Shown one piece after another: positions 1-6,972 of a stretch of DNA of 13,658 nucleotides. Numbering within the stretch: the stretch's first letter is position 1; every line of letters starts with the position of its first letter. Made by a program: the position numbers and the translations under genes. The DNA is from CAZIAK01 sp964537035 (GTDB lineage: Bacteria > Planctomycetota > B15-G4). The stretch is taken from positions 1-13,658 of the forward strand of contig CAZIAK010000083.1 in assembly GCA_964537035.1 (NCBI GenBank), written 5' to 3'. Under the pieces are notes generated by a model. It searched no databases and had not been told where the DNA came from. It saw nothing but the letters and a program-made list of their open reading frames with translations.

Positions 1-531
1 CGCCGGGCTACTCGGCGCGCTCCCCGGGTCGTGCAGCTCGGGCGCCAGCAGCTGCATGAAGCGCACCGCCCGGCTGCCCGGCAAGGGCGACAGCTGCACC
101 ACCATCTGCCGAGCGATGAGCCCGTTCAGCAGGCCATCCAACTCGCCGAGTGATGCAATGGCCGACATGCGGCTCACCCGGCCTCGCAGCTCACCGGGAG
201 TCTGGGGTCCCCGCAGGAGCAGCTCGGCCAGGATGGCCACGGACGGCTCGTCGAGTTCGAGGCGCTCACCGGCCTTGTGGCTGAACTTGACCACTCGGGC
301 CGAGCGGCTGCTCACCTCGACCGCCAGGCGGTTCATGCGCAGGTCGCGGACGGCCTCGCTCACCGACTGCTCGTCGAGGTGCATCACCGGGTCCCGGTTC
401 GACTTCTGGTTGCAGCCGTTGACCAGGGCGTTGAGGGAGATCGGATAGCTGTCCGGAGTGGTCATCGATTTCTCGATGAGCACGCCCAGCACCCGGGCTT
501 CGGTCTTCTGCAGCGGTTGGATGGTGCCCAT
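1..531 (-). CDS. yceH: YceH family (DUF480) protein, 3' end cut by window edge
   Basis: Read on the minus strand from the ATG at 531, 177 codons stay open to base 1, so the C-terminus lies outside the window. The protein matches the YceH/DUF480 family closely. The N-terminus has EARVLGVLIEK, TTPDSYPISLNALVNGC and NQKSNRDPVM (residues about 11-50). The second winged-helix half has LLLRGPQTPGELRGR near residues 99-113 and a PGSRAVRFMQLL motif near the end. Family members are about 200-220 residues with two winged-helix domains and no defined biochemical role, so none is assigned. The start is chosen because the family motif begins about 10 residues later; no strong ribosome binding site is visible. 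It follows the creatininase-family gene by 37 bases on the same strand, so co-transcription is likely. Identity is secure; function is unknown. Confidence 0.9.
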   Translation of the reverse strand, partial: MGTIQPLQKTEARVLGVLIEKSMTTPDSYPISLNALVNGCNQKSNRDPVMHLDEQSVSEAVRDLRMNRLAVEVSSRSARVVKFSHKAGERLELDEPSVAILAELLLRGPQTPGELRGRVSRMSAIASLGELDGLLNGLIARQMVVQLSPLPGSRAVRFMQLLAPELHDPGSAPSSPA

Positions 532-568
532 GGACGCGAGGATACCGCGCCGCAGTAGCCCAGCAGGC

Positions 569-1339
569 TCAGCTCGTCGATTTCTCCATCGCGTCGAGCA
601 GGGCTTCGACCAACAGGTCGGACAACACATCAAAGGTGGCTTGACCCTCAGCGGCGCTGGCGTCCGCGGGCCAGCCGAAGTAGGCCTGGGAGCCGCCCGC
701 CGCCTCGAAGTCGTTCTGGCCGGCCACCATGGCGTCCACCAGGCTGATCTCCACCGGGGGCAGGCCTCGGCGCAGGTCGTCCTTCACCGCCGCCGGGTCG
801 TCGGCCATGACCAGGGACGACTCGTACTGCCCGGCGTGACAGGCGCCGCTGCGAAACTCGTCCGTGAGCCGCTCGGCCAGGCGCCGCCGGGTCACGTCTG
901 GAAACGCGATGGCACGCCCTGAGCTGGCCTCCACCGCAGCCACGGCCCCTTTGATCGAGCCGATATGGGCGGGCTCCAGGTGCCCATTGGCCACGGCCAG
1001 GGGCTGGAAGCCGTTTTGGGCCGCAGCGGCCAAGATCGCGGTCAAATGGGCCTCTGCGGCCTCGGCAGGCAACGACATCGATCCCGAGAAGGAGGCGGCG
1101 AAGTCGGTCACCGAGTAGCTCACCGGGGGCAGGACCACGCAGGCCTGGCCCCGGGCCCTGAGCTTCGACGCGGCTCTCCGGGCCATGCCCAGGGCGATGG
1201 TCACGTCGGTGTCGAGGGGCAGGTGGGGGCCGTGGGCCTCGGTGGCCCCCACGGGCAGGATCGCGGCGCATCCCTGGGCAATCAGGGCTTCGGCGTCGGG
1301 CCAGGAGAGCTTGGCCAGGTCGCTGGGCAGGTCGGTCAT
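569..1339 (-). CDS. Creatininase-family metal-dependent amidohydrolase
   Basis: A 256-residue protein of the creatininase (creatinine amidohydrolase, PF02633) family, close to the usual family length. The metal-binding motif EAHGPHLPLDTD lies at residues 34-45, NGHLEP at 118-123 and HAGQYESS at 168-175. Glu34, His36, Asp45, His120 and Glu122 fall at the positions I recall as the two-metal ligands of Pseudomonas creatininase, so a binuclear metal site is very likely. Position 121, a tyrosine in that enzyme as I recall it, is leucine here, so creatinine need not be the substrate; other cyclic amides or peptides are possible. The reading frame extends far upstream, but the start at 1339 is preferred: it has GGAA six bases upstream and the family homology begins directly after it. 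It lies 37 bases before yceH. Family confident, substrate unknown. Confidence 0.88.
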   Translation of the reverse strand: MTDLPSDLAKLSWPDAEALIAQGCAAILPVGATEAHGPHLPLDTDVTIALGMARRAASKLRARGQACVVLPPVSYSVTDFAASFSGSMSLPAEAAEAHLTAILAAAAQNGFQPLAVANGHLEPAHIGSIKGAVAAVEASSGRAIAFPDVTRRRLAERLTDEFRSGACHAGQYESSLVMADDPAAVKDDLRRGLPPVEISLVDAMVAGQNDFEAAGGSQAYFGWPADASAAEGQATFDVLSDLLVEALLDAMEKSTS

Positions 1340-1627
1340 GGGGGATTCCGGCGGGCGGGCCGCCATGGTACCTGCCCCGCGAGCCATGCCCACGGTCAGG
1401 CCAGCGCTGGGGCTGGTGTGGGGGCCGCCCCTGGGGTTCACGCCGGGCCGACGCTCGGCAAGGCCCCAGGCCATCCCGCAGTTCTGCGGGACGACAGCAC
1501 CCCGCCCGCTCGTCCAATCTCCCGACGCTGGCTTGCGACGGCTCGGTGTCCATCCGATAGTGTGCGCCGAACGCCCCCGTTTGCGGTGGCGGCTCGTCGG
1601 CGCCTCGCCCCACGGAATGACGCAAAG
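1340..1627. promoter_or_regulatory. Divergent intergenic region between creatininase and lipoprotein genes
   Basis: These 288 bases separate two genes transcribed away from each other and should hold both promoters. Reading toward the creatininase gene (minus strand), TACCAT at 1370-1365 sits about 26 bases before the ATG and resembles a -10 element. Toward the lipoprotein, TTGCGA (1533-1538) and TAGTGT (1558-1563) are a weak -35/-10 pair with a 19-base spacer. An 18-bp palindrome lies between them at 1474-1491. Open frames crossing this region are extensions of the flanking genes in GC-rich DNA with no family support. Promoter calls are tentative. Confidence 0.4.
1474..1491. promoter_or_regulatory. 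18-bp palindrome, candidate operator
   Basis: TCCCGCAG-TT-CTGCGGGA has perfect 8-base arms around a 2-base centre. Lying between two divergent genes, it has the geometry of a dimeric repressor site. No T-run follows on either strand, so an intrinsic terminator is less likely. No regulator gene is present in the window. Confidence 0.4.
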
Positions 1628-2305
1628 ATGATGTCTCTCTTGACTCGTTCGGCTCTGCTCGCCCTCGTGGTCACCATGGCCGGCTGCTCCTACCCTGGCG
1701 ATCGCCTGCGGGATATCACCGACGTCCTCGACGTCAAGTACGGCACGGGCATCGCCGCCGGGGCCAAGGTCGAGCTGACCTACTACTTCGGCGCCGGGGC
1801 TGGTCTCGGCGTGCTCGGCTACACCCGCGAGTGGTACGGCCGGCGCTCCTACGAGACCTACGGCGGCACCTTCATGCACGCCGGCATCTTCGGGGTCGAC
1901 GGCGGCACGGGCATGTTCCACCGCAAGGACGGCGACCAGACCTTCGCTGACCTGCACTTCGTGGTGGTCAACGTCTCCGCTTTCGCCGATCACTTCGGCA
2001 ACCGGGACACGGTCTACGCCGTGGCCTTCCAGCGCCCGCCGGGCTTCGAGCCCGTGCCCATGTTCGATCGCTGGCGCCTCGGTGGCGAGTTCTTGATCCC
2101 CGGGCTGACCTTCGGGCTCTACGTGAACCTGCCTGAAATCGTAGATCTGGTCGGTGGCTTCCTGTTCTGGGATCCCGCCGGTGACGACGGCATCGGCAAG
2201 CTCGAGTTGTACGGCACCCCCGAGCAGCGCATGGTTGACCCGGAGGAGCTCGACTTCGGCTTCCCGACCTACCGCCACGCGGACGCCGACATCGACGAGT
2301 TCTGA
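1628..2305 (+). CDS. Predicted lipoprotein, uncharacterised
   Basis: A 225-residue protein with a lipoprotein signal: Arg7, a hydrophobic stretch and lipobox VTMAGC with the acylated cysteine at residue 20. The mature part opens with GDRLRDITDVLDVKYGTG, then glycine-rich aromatic beta-like stretches (YYFGAGAGLGVLGY, residues 53-65). It ends with a predicted hydrophobic segment near 170-180 and WDPAGDD at 181-187. This layout (RxxDxxD, then a glycine-rich part, then DPxGDD near the end) resembles a lipoprotein family I recall from spirochaetes and deltaproteobacteria that has no known function; that link is from memory. The start at 1628 is the first of two adjacent ATG codons and gives a proper signal peptide; the frame is open much further upstream but is not family-like. 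It stands alone, with a hairpin over its stop codon. Envelope location likely, role unknown. Confidence 0.75.
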   Translation: MMSLLTRSALLALVVTMAGCSYPGDRLRDITDVLDVKYGTGIAAGAKVELTYYFGAGAGLGVLGYTREWYGRRSYETYGGTFMHAGIFGVDGGTGMFHRKDGDQTFADLHFVVVNVSAFADHFGNRDTVYAVAFQRPPGFEPVPMFDRWRLGGEFLIPGLTFGLYVNLPEIVDLVGGFLFWDPAGDDGIGKLELYGTPEQRMVDPEELDFGFPTYRHADADIDEF

Positions 2306-2316
2306 GCGGCGCTCAG
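2302..2316. terminator. Short hairpin over the lipoprotein stop codon
   Basis: CTGAGC-GGC-GCTCAG is a perfect 6-bp stem with a 3-base loop that includes the TGA stop. No T-run follows, so it is a weak terminator candidate at best. Its place at the end of a gene that converges on the ligase gene is suggestive. Confidence 0.3.
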
Positions 2317-2333
2317 CCGGGTTGCGCGGCCAG

Positions 2334-2360
2334 ACGTTGCGGCTTGGCCCTGGGCAACGT
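2334..2360. other. Inverted repeat just before the assembly gap
   Basis: ACGTTGC (2334-2340) and GCAACGT (2354-2360) form a perfect 7-bp stem around a 13-base loop, in the spacer between convergent genes. It could belong to a terminator or a longer element cut by the gap at 2378. There is not enough flanking sequence to decide. Confidence 0.3.
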
Positions 2361-2377
2361 GCATCCCGGCGTGCAGC

Positions 2378-2477
2378 NNNNNNNNNNNNNNNNNNNNNNN
2401 NNNNNNNNNNNNNNNNNNNNNNNNNNNNNNNNNNNNNNNNNNNNNNNNNNNNNNNNNNNNNNNNNNNNNNNNNNNNN
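2378..2477. other. Assembly gap of 100 N
   Basis: Exactly 100 unknown bases, the conventional scaffold-gap size, in the spacer between the lipoprotein (plus) and ligase (minus) genes. Unlike the second gap in this window, the sequences on either side share no repeat that I can see. Real sequence of unknown length may therefore be missing. Both neighbouring genes have their stop codons outside the gap and are complete. Confidence 0.95.
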
Positions 2478-2495
2478 CGACTTGGCGACCGTTGC

Positions 2496-4079
2496 TCAGC
2501 GAGGCTGGCTGGCCGCCAGGGCCTTGCGATCGACCTTGCCCCGATCGTTCTTGGGCAGGTCGTCGGCCCACTCGATCCAGCGGGGATAGGCGTGGGGGGC
2601 CAGCTCGGCCTTGACCCAGTCTTTCAGCGCCGTGGCGAGCGCGTCGTTGGCTGTCTGGCCTGAGGCGAGCACCACGAACGCTGCGGGCTTGACCAGCTCT
2701 TCGTCGTCCCGCCAACCCACGACGGCGGCCTGGTTCACGGCGGGGTGGTTCAGCAGGCACTCCTCGACCTTCATGGGCGCGACCCATCGTCCGCCCACCT
2801 TGAGCAGGTCGTCGGCTCGGCCTTCGTAGAAGAAGTATCCGTCGTCGTCCTCGCGGAAGAGATCGTTGGTCATGACCAGGCCGCCGGCGAAGGTCTCCTT
2901 GCTGGCCTCGTGGGCCTGCCAGTAGCACAGCGCGGCAGATTCTCCCCGGACCCAGAGTCGCCCGACCTGGCCTGTGGGCAGGGGGCTGCCCTCGTCGTCC
3001 ACCACCCAGCAGTCATATCCCGGCACGGCCTGTCCCAGGCTGCCAGGGCGCACGGCCCCGGGGCGATTGCTGATGTAGATGTGAAACAGCTCGGCGCTGC
3101 CGATGCCGTCGAGGATCTCCACGCCGCAGCGCTCCAGCCAGCGCACCTGCAGCTCTTCGGGGAGCTTCTCGCCCGCGGACAGCACCAGGCGCAGGCTGGA
3201 CAGATCGCGGGCGCCGCCTTCTTCTTCGATGGTGAGCATGCGCCCGATCATGGTGGGCACGGAGGTCAGCATGGTGGGCCGGTAGGTCTCGACGACGTCG
3301 AAGATCTTCTCCGGGCTGGAGCGCTCGTCGAAGAGCACGGTGCTCGCTCCCACGGCGAAGGGGAACATCAGGTTGGTGCCCGTGGCGTAGCCGAAGAAGA
3401 GCTTGGGCACACCCGCCGTCACGTCGTCTTCGCGAATGCCCAGCACGCCCTTGGCGTAGGCCTCGACGTTGAAGGCGAAGTCTTCGTGGAAGTGCACCGC
3501 GGCCTTGGGCCGCCCTGTGCTGCCGGAGGTGAACAACCAGCCAGCGATGTCGTGGAGGTGGGTGGGAGCCATGTACGGCTCGTCGATCGCGCTGTCGATG
3601 AGGTCGGCCATGGCGTACTGGCCCGGGGCCAGGTCCGGCAGATCTGCCGTGCTCTCACCCCCGGCCACGACGACCGCCTTCAGGTAGGGGCTGCTCTTGG
3701 CCAGCTCGGCGAACATCGGCGCCATGGACGCGTCGACCACGGCGATGGGGGCCCGGGTGTAGTCGAGGTAGTCAGCCAGGGCGGCCCTGTCGTTGGCAGG
3801 GTTGACCATGGCGAACACGGCGCCGGCCTTCAGGGTGGCGAACCAGGCGTGGCTGAACTCGGGCCGGTCTGACAGGGCCAGCAGCACCCGCTGCTCCATG
3901 GCCAGGCCCAGGTCGAGAAAGGCCCGCGCCAGGCGGCTGCTGGCGGATGACAGCTGACCGTAGGTGAACGACTCGTCCTTCCAACGCAGGGCGATCTTGT
4001 CTCCCCGGCCGGCGGCGAGGTTGTGCTCGAGCAGGTACTCGGCCAGGTTGAACTGTTCTGGAAACTGTGGATGGGTCAA
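2496..4079 (-). CDS. Benzoate-CoA ligase family acyl-CoA synthetase (AMP-forming)
   Basis: A 527-residue ANL-superfamily adenylating enzyme, closest by eye to benzoate-CoA ligases; it would form an acyl- or aryl-CoA from acid, ATP and CoA in the cytoplasm. The N-terminal FNLAEYLLEHN (residues 10-20), ILDGIGSAELFHIYISNRPG (322-341) and PRWIEWADDLPK (499-510) are typical of that family. The P-loop is TSGSTGRPKA (184-193), the hinge region GRADDLLKVGGRW (420-432), and the catalytic lysine is in GKVDRK (Lys515). Two small departures are Ala instead of Gly ending the P-loop motif and TND instead of TGD at 404-406. The start is TTG: it overlaps the aminopeptidase stop in TTGA, a GAGG lies upstream, and family homology begins at once. 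No ring-reduction or other aromatic-degradation genes are nearby, so the substrate is open. Confidence 0.88.
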   Translation of the reverse strand: MTHPQFPEQFNLAEYLLEHNLAAGRGDKIALRWKDESFTYGQLSSASSRLARAFLDLGLAMEQRVLLALSDRPEFSHAWFATLKAGAVFAMVNPANDRAALADYLDYTRAPIAVVDASMAPMFAELAKSSPYLKAVVVAGGESTADLPDLAPGQYAMADLIDSAIDEPYMAPTHLHDIAGWLFTSGSTGRPKAAVHFHEDFAFNVEAYAKGVLGIREDDVTAGVPKLFFGYATGTNLMFPFAVGASTVLFDERSSPEKIFDVVETYRPTMLTSVPTMIGRMLTIEEEGGARDLSSLRLVLSAGEKLPEELQVRWLERCGVEILDGIGSAELFHIYISNRPGAVRPGSLGQAVPGYDCWVVDDEGSPLPTGQVGRLWVRGESAALCYWQAHEASKETFAGGLVMTNDLFREDDDGYFFYEGRADDLLKVGGRWVAPMKVEECLLNHPAVNQAAVVGWRDDEELVKPAAFVVLASGQTANDALATALKDWVKAELAPHAYPRWIEWADDLPKNDRGKVDRKALAASQPR

Positions 4080-5377
4080 CAGGCGGCCTCGATCTCGGCG
4101 ATGGTCTTGGGGATGGCAGCGGTGAGGTTCTCGTGGCCAGCGGCGGTGACCAGGACGTCGTCCTCGATGCGAATGCCCATGCCGCGGAATCGCTCGGGCA
4201 CGGTCTCGTCGTCCGCGGGGATGTACAGGCCCGGCTCGACGGTGAGGATCATGCCCTCTTCGAGGGGGCGCGAGTTGCCGTCCCCGTCCTTGTAGAGCCC
4301 CACGTCGTGGACGTCGAGGCCGAGCCAGTGGCTGGTCCGGTGCATGAACCAGGGCCTGTAGCTCTCGGCTTCGAGGGCCTCGTCGACCGTGCCCTTGAGA
4401 ATCTCCAACTCGATCATGCCAGCCACCAGGCAGCGCAGGGACGTGTCGTGCACATCGTCGAAGGTCGAGCCCGGGCCCACCTTCGCGATGCCCGCCAGCT
4501 CGGCGGCCAGCACCACCTCGTAGAGTTCGCGCTGGGCGTCGCTGAAGCGTCCGTTGGCGGGAAACGTGCGGGTCACGTCGGCGGTGTACCCGTCGATCTC
4601 GCAGCCCGCGTCGAGCAGCAGCAGGTCGCCGTCGTTCACGACCATGTCGTTGGTGGTGTAGTGCAGCACGTTGGCGTTGTCGCCGCCGGCGCAGATCGTG
4701 GTGTAGCCCGGGCCCCAGCCACCGGCGGCGCGAAAGGCTCCGTCGACCACCGCCTCGATCTCGTACTCGAAGACGCCGGGGGACAGTGTCTTCATGGCCG
4801 CCCGGTGTGCGGTGTCGGTCACCGCCGCGGCCTTGCGCATGAGGGTCAGCTCGTCCGCTTGTTTGTGCAGCCGCAGCTCGTGTAGCGCGGGGGCCGGATC
4901 GCGCACCTCCACCGGGCCCAGGACGCCATCCCGGGTGCGCTCGTTCATCTGTCGCAGGGCGCCCAGGAGCTGGGCGTCGAACGCGGTGTCGTGTCCGGTG
5001 GCGTAGGTCAGGCTGGTGGCGCCCTTGAGCAGCCCGGGCAGCTTGGCCTCGAGCTCGTCGATGGGATAGGCCTGGTCGGCGCCGTAGAGCTCTTGCGCAC
5101 CGGCCACTCCGGCCCGCCGTCCGTGCCAGGTCTCGAGCTCAGGGTCGCGGGGCCTGACGAAGAGCACGTAGGCGCCGTCTTCGCGTCCGGGGCGCAGCAC
5201 CACCACGGCGTCGGGCTCGGGGAACGCAGTCAGGTACCAGAAGTCCGAGTCGGGACGAAACTTGAAGTGCGTGTCCCGGCTGCGGGTCTGCTCTGGTCCT
5301 GTGCGAAACACGGCGACCCCGCCGTCGAGAGTTGCCATGAAGCGCTCACGGTGAGCGGCGGCCATTGTGGGGTTCAT
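4076..5377 (-). CDS. pepP: Xaa-Pro aminopeptidase (aminopeptidase P, M24B)
   Basis: A 433-residue protein, close to the 441 residues of E. coli PepP. It removes N-terminal residues that precede proline in the cytoplasm. The N-terminal domain holds RSRDTHFKFRPDSDFWYLT (residues 32-50), typical of the family. The pita-bread catalytic domain carries all five expected dimetal ligands: Asp256 and Asp267 in LLDAGCEIDGYTADVTRTFP, His350 in RTSHWLGLDVHD, Glu381 in TVEPGLYI and Glu405 in GIRIEDD. His239 and His357 are the likely catalytic histidines. The ATG at 5377 has GGAG seven bases upstream. Its TGA overlaps the TTG start of the following ligase gene, so the two are probably translationally coupled. 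The leader region is shared with the divergent shell-protein gene. No feature suggests loss of activity. Confidence 0.95.
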   Translation of the reverse strand: MNPTMAAAHRERFMATLDGGVAVFRTGPEQTRSRDTHFKFRPDSDFWYLTAFPEPDAVVVLRPGREDGAYVLFVRPRDPELETWHGRRAGVAGAQELYGADQAYPIDELEAKLPGLLKGATSLTYATGHDTAFDAQLLGALRQMNERTRDGVLGPVEVRDPAPALHELRLHKQADELTLMRKAAAVTDTAHRAAMKTLSPGVFEYEIEAVVDGAFRAAGGWGPGYTTICAGGDNANVLHYTTNDMVVNDGDLLLLDAGCEIDGYTADVTRTFPANGRFSDAQRELYEVVLAAELAGIAKVGPGSTFDDVHDTSLRCLVAGMIELEILKGTVDEALEAESYRPWFMHRTSHWLGLDVHDVGLYKDGDGNSRPLEEGMILTVEPGLYIPADDETVPERFRGMGIRIEDDVLVTAAGHENLTAAIPKTIAEIEAAC

Positions 5378-5537
5378 CGAAAGCTCCAGGGGCGTCGACC
5401 ACCGGGGGCGGTCGGCCGCAAGCGACGGCGAGGGGACACGGAACGCGCCATGATAGCGGTCTTGCTACCATGCGCGAGCGGGTCGCTCGGTCGACACGCA
5501 GACCCTCCGCCAGGCCACCCCGTCGAGGACCGACATC
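5378..5537. promoter_or_regulatory. Divergent promoter region, pepP / microcompartment shell gene
   Basis: 160 bases between two divergent genes. A dyad, CATGATAGC (5449-5457), six bases, GCTACCATG (5464-5472), has 8 of 9 arm positions matching. Each arm contains a -10-like hexamer pointing outward: TATCAT toward pepP on the minus strand and TACCAT toward the shell gene. The latter is preceded by TGC, giving an extended -10 (TGnTACCAT). No good -35 is visible. Just inside the presumed shell-gene transcript a hairpin CGAGCG-GGT-CGCTCG lies at 5475-5489. The dyad could instead be an operator. Confidence 0.4.
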
Positions 5538-6191
5538 GTGGGCACTCAACCCGCCATCGATCTGCGCACGTACGTCTACGTCGATGTCCTCCAGCCCCAG
5601 CTGGCGTCGTTTCTGGCCACGGTCTCCAAGGGCTATCTGCCCATCGAAGAGCAGGCCTCCCTGTTCATCGAGGTGCAGCCGGGCATCTCGATCAACCGGC
5701 TCACCGATGTAGCGCTCAAGGCGGCAGACGTCAGGCCTGGCATGCAGATCGTCGAGCGGGCCTTCGGCGTGCTCGAGATCCATTCGTTCAACCAGAGCGA
5801 GGTGCGGGCGGCCGGTGAGGCCATGCTCGACCACCTCGGCGTGGACGAGACGGCCCGGCTCCAGCCCCGTGTGGTCACCAGCGAGATCATCACCGGCACC
5901 AGCCCCTACCAGACCATGCTGATCAACCGCATGCGTCACGGCGACGCCATCTTGAAGGGCCAGGCCCTCTACATCCTCGAGACCCACCCCGCAGGCTACG
6001 CCATTCTGGCAGCCAACGAGGCGGAGAAGCGCTCGCCCATCCGCCTGCTCGAGGTGGTCACGTTCGGCGCCTATGGAAGGCTCTACCTCGCCGGTGGCGA
6101 CGAAGAGATCAAAGAGGCGGCGGCTGCGGCAGAGCAGGCGCTGGCGGGGATCACGGGGCGTCCGAACGTAGAGAAGGTCAACGTTTCCTGA
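5538..6191 (+). CDS. Tandem-domain bacterial microcompartment shell protein (BMC-T, CcmP/CsoS1D-like)
   Basis: A 217-residue protein with two BMC domains in tandem, the layout of trimeric shell tiles of bacterial microcompartments. The first domain spans about residues 9-100 and includes YVYVDVLQPQLASF, GYLPIEEQASLFIEVQPGI, INRLTDVALKAADVRPG and IVERAFGVLEIHSFNQ. The second, about 110-208, includes SPYQTMLINRMRHGDAIL, LYILETHPAGYAILAANEAEK and FGAYGRLYLAGG. The pattern follows CcmP of cyanobacterial carboxysomes and CsoS1D, whose trimers stack and gate a wide pore with a Glu-Arg pair; Glu73-Arg74 in VERAFG occupy that place here. The GTG start has GAGGA eight bases upstream. No other shell protein, RuBisCO, aldehyde dehydrogenase or signature enzyme is present in the window, so the cargo is unknown. 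Related orphan BMC-T genes occur, as I recall, in myxobacteria. Confidence 0.9.
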   Translation: MGTQPAIDLRTYVYVDVLQPQLASFLATVSKGYLPIEEQASLFIEVQPGISINRLTDVALKAADVRPGMQIVERAFGVLEIHSFNQSEVRAAGEAMLDHLGVDETARLQPRVVTSEIITGTSPYQTMLINRMRHGDAILKGQALYILETHPAGYAILAANEAEKRSPIRLLEVVTFGAYGRLYLAGGDEEIKEAAAAAEQALAGITGRPNVEKVNVS

Positions 6192-6341
6192 TTGGCTCGT
6201 GGTGACTGCGCTCGCCTGCCCCTGTGCTGCCTCGTTCGGGACAGTGAACGAAGGCCCTGCCGAGTTACCATGCCGTCGGTGGTGGGGTCGGACCGCCGGT
6301 CCACAGCCACTGTTCCCAGCCTCGTGCGGAAGATTTTGCTC
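6192..6341. promoter_or_regulatory. Upstream region of the lpoB operon with -10-like TACCAT
   Basis: 150 bases before lpoB. TACCATGCC at 6266-6274 repeats the TACCATG core found before the shell gene and, on the minus strand, before the creatininase gene. TACCAT (6266-6271) is a plausible -10 about 70 bases before the start codon. No convincing -35 is visible. Confidence 0.3.
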
Positions 6342-6926
6342 ATGTTGCGCCTCGTCTCGGTCAGCCTTGCTCTCGCCTTCATGCTCGGTGCCTGTGGGCC
6401 CACCATTCAACGGGGCACTGACGACCCGTCCATTGATGAGGCCGCGATGTCGACGCGCCTCGACCGGGTCGATCTGGAGAAGGCCCTGGGCGACTGGTAC
6501 ACGGAGTTCAGTGGCAGCAAGTTCTTGGCCAGGCAGGACGGTGGCCAGAGCACCATCGCCGTGCTGCGCATCGATAACGACACCTCTGAGCACATCGGTT
6601 CGTCGTTGCGCAACCTGATCGACTCTGTGGAGACTCGCCTGGTCAATGACGGCGACTTCAGCGTGGTGAGCAACGACGCCATCGCCAAGGAGGCCGTGGC
6701 CGCCGAGTTCATGCGCGGCGACGCGGTCGACGCGAGCACCATGGCCGAGCTGGGCAAGCAGCTGGGCGTGCACTACTTCGTCTCGGGGCGGGTGGGCGAG
6801 AGCGCAGAGAAGACCAGCGACGCCCGGCGGGTGCAGTACTTCTTGTTCCTGCGCGTGGTCGAGGTCGAGACGGTGCGCAACGTGTTCCAGGCACAGATCG
6901 ATATCACCAAGCAGATCTCGGGCTGA
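6342..6926 (+). CDS. lpoB: LpoB-like penicillin-binding-protein activator lipoprotein
   Basis: A 194-residue lipoprotein with signal and lipobox FMLGAC (acylated Cys18). The mature domain follows LpoB: STIAVLRIDNDTSEHIGS at about 70-87 (family: IAVxxIxNxTxExI), an NLIDSVETRLVNDGDFSVVS stretch (91-110), MAELGKQLGVHYFVSGRV at 134-151, a strand QYFLFLRVVEVET at 165-177 and a terminal IDITKQISG. In enterobacteria LpoB is an outer-membrane lipoprotein that reaches through the periplasm to stimulate the peptidoglycan synthase PBP1b. The same general role is inferred here, although the partner synthase is not in the window. ATG 6342 is chosen because it has a GGAAG nine bases upstream and gives a compact signal peptide; GTG 6324 is an in-frame alternative. 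It is followed after 46 bases by a COG3014-like lipoprotein gene, a neighbour also seen in other Gram-negatives. Confidence 0.85.
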   Translation: MLRLVSVSLALAFMLGACGPTIQRGTDDPSIDEAAMSTRLDRVDLEKALGDWYTEFSGSKFLARQDGGQSTIAVLRIDNDTSEHIGSSLRNLIDSVETRLVNDGDFSVVSNDAIAKEAVAAEFMRGDAVDASTMAELGKQLGVHYFVSGRVGESAEKTSDARRVQYFLFLRVVEVETVRNVFQAQIDITKQISG

Positions 6927-6972
6927 TCACGGCCTGGGGCGGGGGAGCGTTCAAGTCATGGAGAGTCTGAAG

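Noticed and set aside
965..1627. Long upstream extension of the lipoprotein frame, and of the creatininase frame up to 2278
   Set aside because: The extensions overlap the divergent neighbour on the opposite strand, and each gene has a better internal start followed directly by its signal peptide or family motif.
5538..6191. Carboxysome operon
   Set aside because: The shell protein resembles CcmP/CsoS1D, but no RuBisCO, carbonic anhydrase or other shell gene is present in the window.
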